Assembly: GCF_003725955.1 (NCBI RefSeq) | Contig: NZ_QIBZ01000005.1 | Coordinates: 1 to 64,000 of the forward strand | DNA from: Slackia isoflavoniconvertens | Lineage (GTDB): Bacteria; Actinomycetota; Coriobacteriia; Coriobacteriales; Eggerthellaceae | Direction: 5' to 3' | Length of the DNA stretch: 64,000 bases | Shown: positions 7,777 to 15,042 of the stretch, in pieces | How positions within the stretch are numbered: the stretch's first letter is position 1 | Layout of the letters: the number at the start of each line of letters is the position of its first letter | Made by a program: the position numbers and the translations under genes | Notes under the pieces: generated by a model | What the model was told of the DNA's origin: nothing | Seen by the model: only the letters and a program-made list of their open reading frames with translations | The model's database searches: none

Positions 7777-7992
7777 TTATGGAGCGTCGTCGCGGTACGC
7801 TTCCGTAAAGCGTCCTTCTTCCTCGATGGCGTTTCGCTCTACTTCGGTGAGCATTTCCTCGTAGCCCCTCAACGCCGAAAATGGCATGAATTGGCGTGCC
7901 CGCTCGGGATAGGCGCGCGCCTTGTGCTCGCATGGCGCATTCGCTTCTTCGCCGTCCATGCGTTCAAGATAGGTATCCCATTCAGCCGGCAT
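7777..7992 (-). CDS. YolD-like protein, partner of a Y-family polymerase
   Basis: A 71-residue protein starting MPAEWDTYLERMDG behind a perfect GGAGG (ATG at 7992). The central RARQFMPFSALRGYEEML matches the core of the YolD-like family (R-x-x-x-MPF-x-AL-x-G). Members of that family are commonly encoded beside UmuC-like polymerases and are thought, by analogy with UmuD, to assist them. Its start overlaps the end of the polymerase gene by 11 nt, so the two form an operon transcribed from the LexA-box promoter at about 9480. Biochemical function is not known. Confidence 0.75.
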   Translation of the reverse strand: MPAEWDTYLERMDGEEANAPCEHKARAYPERARQFMPFSALRGYEEMLTEVERNAIEEEGRFTEAYRDDAP

Positions 7993-9439
7993 TGTGACCT
8001 CCAATTTGCATGTTTCGCTTGCGCATCGTCGCGTTCTTTTTAAAGCTCGTGCCGAAGAGCACGGAGTTTTTGCCGAACCTCGATTGCACGGCAAGCATGG
8101 CTTTTTGTATATCCCGTTCGCGCTGTTCTTCTTCGGGCGCGGAAAAAAGGCTCATTTGACAACCTTCCGCTTCGACGATTTCGGAAAAACCCAACATAAT
8201 GCGTCGTATTGGGCGTTCGGGATCGACGTGGCCGTCGAAGAGCTGCGCCGCGGCGCCGAACAGGAGGTGGAATGAGTTCGTGGGCGCATCGAGCGTGCGT
8301 GCTCCACCTGTGGCTTCGTGGTAGCCGCTGTTGCGCGCGCCGGGCCCAACGATTCGTGTGCCGTGCTCGCCGACGAAAACGCGCGTTTCATCGTCCGCAT
8401 TGCGATGCGGCCGATGGCTTTGGACCTCGTTGAATCTCGCATTGTCGTAAGCGTGCTTCAGTTCGGCTTGCGTTTGGAGATGGGCGAAGCCTCCGGTTGC
8501 GGTGGCGCCATGGGCCTTCGCGTAGCCCACATGCAGCGACACGCGCCGTGCCGCTAAGCCCTTTTCAATCATGTCGAGCACGCTCGATTCAACCATCTCT
8601 CGCAGCACGGTGCGGGCGTCTTCGAACGAGTAGTCGTGTTCGAGCACCTGCCCGTTGGCTATGGACTTTCCAACGGGCTTCCATGCCTTGATTTCCTCGA
8701 TAGTACAAGGCTCTTGGCCCCAGGCGTGATCGATGAGGAATTCGGCGTTTACTCCGAATTCGCGATAGAGCACATCTTCTGGCAGCTGCGTTACGTCATA
8801 AAGCGTGCGCGCGCCGTGCTTGGCGAGCCTCGCCGCAATGCCGGGGCCGATGTTCCAAACATCGGTGATGGGCTCGTGGTGCCACATGGTTTCGCGAAAT
8901 GACGCCTCGGTGAGCTCCCCAATGAAATCGGGGCTCTTCTTTGCGAGCACGTCGAGCGCAACCTTAGCTAGGAAGAGGTTTTCCCCAATGCCCGCCGTGG
9001 CCGTTATGCCTGTTTCCGCTTTCACAGCCTCTATGAGCTCGGCTGCCCATTCGCGCGCGGTTTTCTTTTCGAGCGCTAAATAGGGCGTTGCGTCGATGAA
9101 GCACTCGTCGATTGAATAGGGATAGATGTCGGCGGGGGATACATGCCGCAAATAGATGCCGTAAATTTGGGCGGAGCGCTCCATGTAGAGTCGCATGCGC
9201 GGCTTCGCCTTGAAATATTTGATGCCCTCGGGAATCTCGAAAACGCGGCATCGGTTGCGCACGCCGAGCTTCTTCATAGCGGGCGATATGGCAAGACAGA
9301 TGGTTTTCTCGGAGCGTGCGGGATCGGCTACGACGAGCAGCGCCTTATCGGGGTCGAGCCCCCGCTCGGCGCATTCGACCGAGGCGTAGAAGCTTTTCAA
9401 GTCAATGCATACATACGTTTTGCCACTCCGATTTTGCAA
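7982..9439 (-). CDS. Y-family DNA polymerase (UmuC/DinB type, error-prone translesion polymerase)
   Basis: A 485-residue lesion-bypass polymerase. The first catalytic carboxylate is in YVCIDLKSFYASVE and the second pair in PYSIDECFID. The helix-hairpin-helix VWNIGPGIAARLAKHGA and the little-finger region (GKSIANGQVLEHDYSFED) follow. The C-terminus contains QMSLF, resembling the beta-clamp binding motif. The longest frame begins at 9631, but homology starts only at KTYVCIDLKS. A TTG at 9439 with AAGGAAG upstream fits both homology and promoter position. A LexA box over the promoter implies SOS induction. It resembles the Gram-positive UvrX/YqjW group more than classic DinB. Confidence 0.88.
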   Translation of the reverse strand: MQNRSGKTYVCIDLKSFYASVECAERGLDPDKALLVVADPARSEKTICLAISPAMKKLGVRNRCRVFEIPEGIKYFKAKPRMRLYMERSAQIYGIYLRHVSPADIYPYSIDECFIDATPYLALEKKTAREWAAELIEAVKAETGITATAGIGENLFLAKVALDVLAKKSPDFIGELTEASFRETMWHHEPITDVWNIGPGIAARLAKHGARTLYDVTQLPEDVLYREFGVNAEFLIDHAWGQEPCTIEEIKAWKPVGKSIANGQVLEHDYSFEDARTVLREMVESSVLDMIEKGLAARRVSLHVGYAKAHGATATGGFAHLQTQAELKHAYDNARFNEVQSHRPHRNADDETRVFVGEHGTRIVGPGARNSGYHEATGGARTLDAPTNSFHLLFGAAAQLFDGHVDPERPIRRIMLGFSEIVEAEGCQMSLFSAPEEEQRERDIQKAMLAVQSRFGKNSVLFGTSFKKNATMRKRNMQIGGHNAG

Positions 9440-9469
9440 GGCGCCAGCTTCCTTTCGCCGATGAATAAC

Positions 9470-9481
9470 GAACAAGTGTTC
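9470..9481 (-). promoter_or_regulatory. LexA (SOS) box over the promoter of the Y-family polymerase
   Basis: GAACAAGTGTTC is a perfect match to the GAAC-N4-GTTC operator used by LexA/DinR in Gram-positive bacteria and actinobacteria. On the minus strand a -10-like TATATT (9488-9483) sits immediately upstream, so a bound repressor would cover the transcription start. Confidence 0.8.
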
Positions 9482-9531
9482 TAATATAGTAGCGCAAAGA
9501 AGCCGAAAAGGGAGCAACAAAGCAAAAAGAA

Positions 9532-9553
9532 CGGGCAGCCCGAAAGCTGCCCG
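9532..9553 (-). terminator. Terminator of the lipoprotein gene (leftward)
   Basis: The inverted repeat GGGCAGC ... GCTGCCC (9533-9552) is followed, on the minus strand, by TTCTTTTTGCTTTG. It ends the lipoprotein message just before the polymerase promoter. Confidence 0.75.
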
Positions 9554-9579
9554 AAATGCGTCATCGATTGGCGCTGGTC

Positions 9580-10155
9580 CTATTCGAAAAGATTCAGCAA
9601 CGATCCGAGCACGTCGGCGTCGGGGGTCCACTCGTTGTCGTTTTTGGTGAACGTAAGCACGAGGGGCATATCGATGGCTTGCGTCTCGTCGATGGCCTGC
9701 ATGGTGATTTCGCCGATTTTTGCGGTAATGTCGTCTTGGGTCATGCTTGCCAGTTGCTCGTCGGTCATCTGCTCGCCAAAGGCTTCGGCAAGCTCTTCAG
9801 CCTTTGTGCTTGCGTCGGTGAACGATTTGCAGGTTGCGGTAAGGGTCGCCTTTGCGGAGTCGCCGTCGACCTCGACCGAATCGATGGTGTAGTCAAAGCC
9901 GTCGAGGTACGACTTCACGAGCGTCTTGCCGTCGATGCCCATCGACTCGAGCATGGCGAATTCGCTGCCGGCCTCGGAGAGAATTTCGTCCAAGGTGGCG
10001 TCATCGAGGTTCTTGATGGGGTCGAGTTCGCTTGCGATGCCTTCTTTGATGACTTCCTCGTCAGTGGGTCCGCTTGAGCAGGCAACGAGGCCCAGGCAAG
10101 CGGCCATTGCGCACGCAATAAGCGTCGCGAGTGCGCCAGTCTTCAATTTTTTCAT
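9580..10155 (-). CDS. Predicted lipoprotein, similar to DUF5105-type secreted proteins
   Basis: 191 residues with a clear lipoprotein signal: MKKLKTG, a hydrophobic stretch, and the lipobox LVACSS with the lipidated cysteine at about residue 26. The mature part is acidic and helical, with a repeated D/E-rich pattern. It resembles small surface lipoproteins of anaerobic Firmicutes and Actinobacteria carrying DUF5105/DUF4878-like folds, but I cannot place it firmly. ATG at 10155 follows GGAGGGAATT. It is monocistronic, with its own terminator. Function unknown; probably attached to the outer face of the membrane. Confidence 0.8.
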   Translation of the reverse strand: MKKLKTGALATLIACAMAACLGLVACSSGPTDEEVIKEGIASELDPIKNLDDATLDEILSEAGSEFAMLESMGIDGKTLVKSYLDGFDYTIDSVEVDGDSAKATLTATCKSFTDASTKAEELAEAFGEQMTDEQLASMTQDDITAKIGEITMQAIDETQAIDMPLVLTFTKNDNEWTPDADVLGSLLNLFE

Positions 10156-10651
10156 AATTCCCTCCATGATTTAGGGCGCTGAAATGCGCCTTTCCCGTTA
10201 GGGGAAATGGTATCAAGGAAGTACATATTTCAAGAGGTCAGGAGGGCGTTTCGCGGATAATCGGCTCTTGTGAGGGGCGAGCGGTGCGAAGAATGTTTGT
10301 TGTATGCGCTGGCCCGTCGCACGCCTTCGCGGTTTTGGCTCGAGCGCCGCGATGTTTTGCGGTGGATGCGGCGCGTCGGCATGCTCCGTAGGGGGAATGC
10401 GCCGCGAGAGCGACTGGAAAGGGGCCAAGCGCCCGGGCACTCCGAATTTGCGTGGAGGAATGCGGCGGGGCACTTGGCGTGCAACAAACCGTATCACTGT
10501 TTTTCGAAAATCTGTTGCGCAACAATTTTGCAATACCAGAACACAACTTTCATTAGCTGGCAGCAAATGTTTTTGAATGCGGAAACCCTTAGCATGATTC
10601 CTGGTTTTGTTCGCGAAATAAACCATGCATTTTTATGGGAAGGAATCAGAA
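10156..10651. other. Intergenic region, no gene found
   Basis: Roughly 500 bp between two divergent envelope-protein genes. Reading frames here lack ribosome sites and family resemblance. The right part (about 10480-10640) is visibly AT-richer and contains the short palindrome GTTGCGCAAC. It probably holds the promoter of the downstream gene, although no clear -35/-10 pair can be named. Confidence 0.5.
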
Positions 10652-11407
10652 ATGGAAAACACGCAGTACCAGCCCCAGGCTCCGCAGCCGGCGCCCGAAA
10701 CCGCAATGCCGAAGACGGCGATGGGCATTACGTCTCTTGCGCTCGGTGTTATCGCGATTGTCTCGTCGTGGATGCCTATCGTGAATAACCTTTCTGCGCT
10801 GCTTGCGTTGCTGGGCGGTATTTTCGGAGTGGTTGGCGTTATTGCCGTCATCCGTGGCAAGAAATCGGGCAAGGTCTTGGCCATTGTCGGACTTGTTCTG
10901 AATGTGGTTGCGCTTGTCGTGGTTTTGGCGACGCAGAGCATGTATTCGGCGGCGATTGACGACGCAACGAACGGTTCTGCCGCGACGAGCGCGAGTGCGT
11001 CAAGTGGAGTTCCGTCTGCAAGCGAAACGAGCTCGGCGGCGTCCGATGCTTCGGTGGCGGAATCGAGCCGGCAGGCGGCCCCGCAACAGTCCGCCGAAGC
11101 TGAGGTTCCTCGGGAATACGAATCTGCCTTGGCGAAGGCGAAGAGCTATTCCGACACGATGCATATGTCGAAGCAGGGCATCTATGATCAACTGACGAGC
11201 GAATACGGTGAGCAGTTCTCTGCCGAGGCGGCGCAATATGCGATTGACAACGTGGTTGCCGACTGGAACGCAAATGCTCTTGAAAAGGCGAAGTCGTACG
11301 AGGAAATGATGAACATGTCGCCGGCCGCGATTCATGACCAGCTCACTTCCGAATATGGCGAGAAATTCACCGAAGAAGAAGCCGACTACGCAATCGCGAA
11401 CATGTAG
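10652..11407 (+). CDS. Membrane protein with DUF4190-like region and two Ltp-type surface repeats
   Basis: 251 residues. A Pro/Gln-rich start (QYQPQAPQPAPE) is followed by two membrane helices (about residues 25-50 and 58-90, glycine- and valine-rich, as in DUF4190). A Ser/Ala-rich linker leads to two tandem copies of a roughly 47-residue unit of the host-cell surface-exposed lipoprotein family (PF07553): ALAKAKSYSDTMHMSKQGIY and ALEKAKSYEEMMNMSPAAIH, each followed by DQLTSEYGE-x-F. This unit is common on Gram-positive cell surfaces and in superinfection-exclusion lipoproteins. ATG at 10652 follows GGAAGGAA. The role is unknown; the repeats are probably outside the cell. Confidence 0.85.
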   Translation: MENTQYQPQAPQPAPETAMPKTAMGITSLALGVIAIVSSWMPIVNNLSALLALLGGIFGVVGVIAVIRGKKSGKVLAIVGLVLNVVALVVVLATQSMYSAAIDDATNGSAATSASASSGVPSASETSSAASDASVAESSRQAAPQQSAEAEVPREYESALAKAKSYSDTMHMSKQGIYDQLTSEYGEQFSAEAAQYAIDNVVADWNANALEKAKSYEEMMNMSPAAIHDQLTSEYGEKFTEEEADYAIANM

Positions 11408-11545
11408 TCGGACGCATTTTTGCAGGGTACAATTGTGGGCAATTTTGCATTTACCTACGGGGAGCCAGCGCGCGAATGGCTGAACGATGAACCGGCCGCA
11501 CGCGCGCAGGCCCGCGCCCGTCGACGGAAACGAAGGAAATATCGC

Positions 11546-11968
11546 GTGAAGGAACCGCTTACCGAAGAGCTGCTGTGCGAATTGCTCGAAAGTCCCAGCC
11601 CGGAACAGTTTACGAGCACGCATAATTTGCAGGCACCGACATTGTCCGAATATCTACAATGGCTGCTCGCCAATCACGGTTTGGTTCGTTCGAAAGTGAT
11701 TCGCGAAGCTGGCCTTAACGAAACGTTCGGTTGGCAGATTTTCAAGGGTGAGCGTGGATGCGGACGAGATAAGGCGCTTGCGCTCGCGTTCGCCATGAAT
11801 CTCGATTTGCGCGAGACGAATCGCTTGTTGCAAGCGGCGGGGCAAAGTACCCTCTACTGCAAAGATCGACGCGATGCGATTATCATTTTCTGCATAGAAA
11901 AGGGCCTCACGCTGCGGCGCGCCGATGAGGAATTGTACCGTTTCGGCGAGCAGACCATTTGCCAATAG
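11546..11968 (+). CDS. Small helix-turn-helix-like protein encoded next to a protein kinase
   Basis: 140 residues from a GTG start at 11546 preceded by GAAGGAAAT; an upstream ATG at 11420 in the same frame would add a low-complexity Arg/Ala tract and seems less likely. The middle (REAGLNETFGWQIFKGERG, then KALALAFAMNLDLRETNRLL) looks like an XRE-type helix-turn-helix followed by helical repeats. No enzyme motif is visible. It precedes the serine/threonine kinase gene by about 210 nt on the same strand, which suggests a shared signalling role. The DNA-binding call is inference from sequence pattern only. Confidence 0.6.
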   Translation: MKEPLTEELLCELLESPSPEQFTSTHNLQAPTLSEYLQWLLANHGLVRSKVIREAGLNETFGWQIFKGERGCGRDKALALAFAMNLDLRETNRLLQAAGQSTLYCKDRRDAIIIFCIEKGLTLRRADEELYRFGEQTICQ

Positions 11969-12181
11969 CGGCGCGCTCGCGATGCTGCCGATGCGGCAGG
12001 CGATATTGTCTGTTAGTATTGCCGCATGGCTTTTCTGTCTCACAACACATGCGAAAGCGAGTTGATCGAGAGCCCGCGCCGCGCGTCGGGCTCTTGTGGC
12101 GCATGCCGTGGTTTCGCAATTGCTGCCCGTGGGTGCGCCGCCGGCGGCGATGATACCGCTTGCGGCGAAAGGGGATGTGCT

Positions 12182-13558
12182 GTGAGCGATGAAATCTCCC
12201 ATGAGCTGGCTGCCCAGCTTGAGGCGATGCGCCGCCAAGACTGCTATGTCGTCGACGAGGTCCTGAAGGAATCTTCGACCGAAATTACCGAGCGCGTGCA
12301 TTTCGAGGGCGTGAATGGCGCCTCGCAAGGCCCTTTCGTTCGAAAGCGCATTGAGCGCTCATCGGGTCTCGGGGGTGCGTATGAACGCATTTTCGCTGCT
12401 CAGCAGGCAGGAAGGCGCTTCCGATACATTCCTCGCATATACGATTGCGCGATTATCGGCGACGAAATCGTGGTTGTCATGGAGTACGTGTTCGGCGAAA
12501 CGCTCGAGGATGTCGTTCGCCGATGCGAGCCTTCGATGGCGTTGGCGGCCGATGTGTTTCCTCGTGTGTGCGATGCGGTGTGCGAGCTGCATGAACGATT
12601 TGACCCGCCCATCGTGCATCGCGATTTGAAGCCAGGAAACATCATGCTGTCGAGTGAATCTCTGACGATTATCGACTTCGGGATATCGCGCACGTGCATG
12701 CAGGGAGCGCAAACCGACACGACGCATTTCGGCACGCGCGCCTATGCGCCGCCCGAGCAATTCGGTTTTGCCCAAACGACGGTGCGATCCGATGTGTATG
12801 CCCTTGGGCTGCTTCTCTATTTTTGCCTGGTCGGCAACGTGCCCGATGCCACGTTGCGCGAACGTAATTTCAAGATAGACGGCGTCCCTGAGGCGATGAG
12901 GCGTGTGATTGCGAAAGCGGCGGCATTCGATCCGAAGAATCGCTACAAGGGCGTTCGCGAGTTGAAAGCCGCATTCAAGCTCGCTTTGCATGAAGTGAGT
13001 TTCATGCAAACGGGCTGCATGAGCGCAAACGGCAGCTGGGACGACCGAGCGGGACGGAACTTCGGACCGCAAGGCGGCTGCGCATCGGCCGAAATGGCGA
13101 CAGGGGTGAGCGCATCTGCTTCGGGATATGCGACCGGGGTTGCTTGTGGTTCCGATGCGCTTGGCGCCAACTGGGCGCCAGAAATGCACGGGCATTCAAA
13201 AAGAACGCCATCGCAGTTCATTCCGCAAGGGTTGGGCGTCGCGTGGAACGTGGTGCTCACAATTGTGTATCTCTTTTTCATGGCGATAGCCTTTACGAGC
13301 CCGTTCAACCCGGGTGTTGAGGGAATCGAAGGGCTGCCGATGTGGTTCGTCCTTCTTGAATACTGGTTTATGCTGGGCACCATGCTCACAGCGACCGCCT
13401 ATACGCTTCTTGATCGCCGCAGATTGCAAGTGCGGTTCCCTGTGATGGCGCGGTTGAACTGGTGGCAAACGATTCTCGCGGCTGCGGTGGCCTCGCTTGT
13501 TGCCATCGTGGTGACCATGCTTGTTGGATGGCAATATACGCAGCCGATTGCGGCGTAG
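12182..13558 (+). CDS. Membrane-anchored serine/threonine protein kinase
   Basis: 458 residues. The Hanks-type kinase domain occupies about residues 20-320: VHRDLKPGN (catalytic Asp148), IDFG (metal-binding Asp165), YAPPEQFG as the APE motif, and RSDVYALG. A lysine in FVRKRIE is the likely ATP-binding Lys, but no GxGxxG glycine loop is visible, which is unusual. Three membrane helices lie in the last 110 residues, and no extracellular PASTA repeats are present. A GTG at 12182 follows AAAGGGGA; an in-frame ATG at 12026 with -10-like TAGTAT just upstream would add 52 residues of weak character. It is paired with the small helix-turn-helix protein upstream. Substrates unknown. Confidence 0.88.
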   Translation: MSDEISHELAAQLEAMRRQDCYVVDEVLKESSTEITERVHFEGVNGASQGPFVRKRIERSSGLGGAYERIFAAQQAGRRFRYIPRIYDCAIIGDEIVVVMEYVFGETLEDVVRRCEPSMALAADVFPRVCDAVCELHERFDPPIVHRDLKPGNIMLSSESLTIIDFGISRTCMQGAQTDTTHFGTRAYAPPEQFGFAQTTVRSDVYALGLLLYFCLVGNVPDATLRERNFKIDGVPEAMRRVIAKAAAFDPKNRYKGVRELKAAFKLALHEVSFMQTGCMSANGSWDDRAGRNFGPQGGCASAEMATGVSASASGYATGVACGSDALGANWAPEMHGHSKRTPSQFIPQGLGVAWNVVLTIVYLFFMAIAFTSPFNPGVEGIEGLPMWFVLLEYWFMLGTMLTATAYTLLDRRRLQVRFPVMARLNWWQTILAAAVASLVAIVVTMLVGWQYTQPIAA

Positions 13559-13697
13559 GCTGCCCAGTGCGCGCCGTCGTCCACCTTCGTGGTTCTGTAT
13601 CGATTTGCGATGGCTGGTATATTGCGTCGAAATAACGAAGCCAATCGGGTATAGTGAGCGGCATGCATCTTTCAATACAAAGAGAGGACGTGCTCCC

Positions 13698-14123
13698 ATG
13701 AGCAACGAAGGCAAAAAGGTCAAGGCCCACTACCGCGGCACGCTCGACGACGGCACGCAGTTCGACTGCAGCTACGATCGCAACGAACCCATCGAGTTCA
13801 CCTGCATGGCCGGTCAGATGATTCCCGGCTTCGACGCTGCCGTGAAGGATATGGCCGTTGGCGAGAAGAAAACGGTGAAAATCCCCGCTGCCGATGCCTA
13901 TGGCGAATATAACCCGCAGGCTGTTCAGGAAGTTCCTGTTTCGCAGGTCCCCAATGCCGATCAGCTGCCCGTTGGCCAGACGGTGTACTTCCAGGGCCCC
14001 ATGGGCCCCTTCCCGGCGAAGGTCGTTTCGGTCGACAGCGAGAAGTGCGTGTTCGATATGAACCACGAGCTCGCTGGCAAAGACCTCACGTTCGAGATTG
14101 AGCTCGTCGAGGTCGCCGAATAG
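13698..14123 (+). CDS. FKBP-type peptidyl-prolyl isomerase, SlyD-like
   Basis: 141 residues. The FKBP fold begins GKKVKAHYRGTLDDGTQFD and contains GQMIPGFDAAVKDMAVGEKK, which lines the active site. An inserted IF (chaperone) domain follows (EVPVSQVPNADQLPVG), and the FKBP strand resumes at VFDMNHELAGKDLTFEIEL. This arrangement is that of SlyD, a cytoplasmic folding helper. The histidine/cysteine-rich metal-binding tail of E. coli SlyD is absent, so a nickel role is not supported. ATG at 13698 follows AGAGAGGA; a -10-like TATAGT lies near 13651. A terminator follows, so the gene stands alone. Confidence 0.93.
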   Translation: MSNEGKKVKAHYRGTLDDGTQFDCSYDRNEPIEFTCMAGQMIPGFDAAVKDMAVGEKKTVKIPAADAYGEYNPQAVQEVPVSQVPNADQLPVGQTVYFQGPMGPFPAKVVSVDSEKCVFDMNHELAGKDLTFEIELVEVAE

Positions 14124-14150
14124 CAGGTGCGCATAGTTTTATTGCGTTTG

Positions 14151-14176
14151 AAAGGGTCGCTCTTGCGGCCCTTTTT
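14151..14176 (+). terminator. Rho-independent terminator after the FKBP gene
   Basis: AAAGGGTCGC-TCTT-GCGGCCCTTTTTG, with one G-U pair and a T-run. Confidence 0.8.
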
Positions 14177-14361
14177 GCTGCGTTGTTTCTTTTTCACTGC
14201 TTTTCAGCGTCTTCTTCTGTACGACGTGGTATTATCGGCCCGTTCTCAGAAATCTATCCCATTTTCCATAGAACTCAATTCTCGCGTGCCTTTCCGCGCA
14301 ATCAATCGTGTATAGGCCCCTGCCAAAAGGTTCGGGCATTCCTGCATATAAAGGAGGAAAA

Positions 14362-15042
14362 GTGAAGTTCTTTCTCGACACCGCCGATCTCGACGAGATC
14401 AAAGAAGCTGCGAGCTGGGGCGCCCTCGCTGGCGTAACTACCAATCCTACGCTGTACTCGCGCATCGGTGGCAAGCTTGACGACTTCCACAACCACATCG
14501 CGCGCATCTGCGAAATCGTCGACGGCCCCGTGAGCGCCGAGAGCGTTGCCATGACGCGCGACGAAATCGTGCGCGACGGCCGCGAGCTGGCCGCCATCGC
14601 TCCCAACGTCGTGGTGAAGATCCCCACGATGGTCGAGGGCCTGGCCGCATGCCGCACGCTCGCCGACGAGGGCATTCGCGTGAACATGACGCTGTGCTTC
14701 ACCGTTCCTCAGGCCATTTTGGCCGCCCGCGCTGGCGCTCGCTACATCTCACCGTTCGTAGGCCGTTTCGACGATATCTCTGAAGACGGCCTCTCCCAGC
14801 TGGAAAACGTCGTGACCGCTATCAACAACTACGATTACAGCGAGAACACCGTCAACCATGAGCAGGTCGAGATTATCGCCGCTTCCATTCGCAGCGCGAA
14901 CCACGTGACGCAGGCTGCCCTGATGGGCGCCGATATCGCTACCGTTCCCTTCAATGTTCTGAAGAAAATGATTCAGCATCCGCTTACCGACCGCGGTCTC
15001 GAGTCCTTCTTGAAGGACTGGGAGAAGGTCGCTAACGCATGA
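14362..15042 (+). CDS. Transaldolase / fructose-6-phosphate aldolase family (TalC/MipB)
   Basis: A 226-residue class I aldolase of the small transaldolase group acting in the pentose phosphate pathway. It begins VKFFLDTADLDEIKEAASWG, has GVTTNPTL, and carries the Schiff-base lysine in VVVKIPT. ISPFVGRFDDI and the closing helices are as in TalC. GTG at 14362 has the excellent site AAAGGAGGAAA; an earlier in-frame ATG at 14308 is rejected. Whether it acts as transaldolase or fructose-6-phosphate aldolase cannot be told from the sequence. Its TGA overlaps the rho ATG (ATGA), so the two are co-translated. Confidence 0.92.
   Translation: MKFFLDTADLDEIKEAASWGALAGVTTNPTLYSRIGGKLDDFHNHIARICEIVDGPVSAESVAMTRDEIVRDGRELAAIAPNVVVKIPTMVEGLAACRTLADEGIRVNMTLCFTVPQAILAARAGARYISPFVGRFDDISEDGLSQLENVVTAINNYDYSENTVNHEQVEIIAASIRSANHVTQAALMGADIATVPFNVLKKMIQHPLTDRGLESFLKDWEKVANA

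Noticed and set aside
9440-9631. 64-codon N-terminal extension of the Y-family polymerase
   Set aside because: It would overlap the LexA box, the promoter and the neighbouring lipoprotein terminator; homology begins after the TTG at 9439.
10270-10788. 172-codon frame between the lipoprotein and Ltp-repeat genes
   Set aside because: It lacks a ribosome site, overlaps the start of the Ltp-repeat gene in another frame, and shows no recognisable domain.
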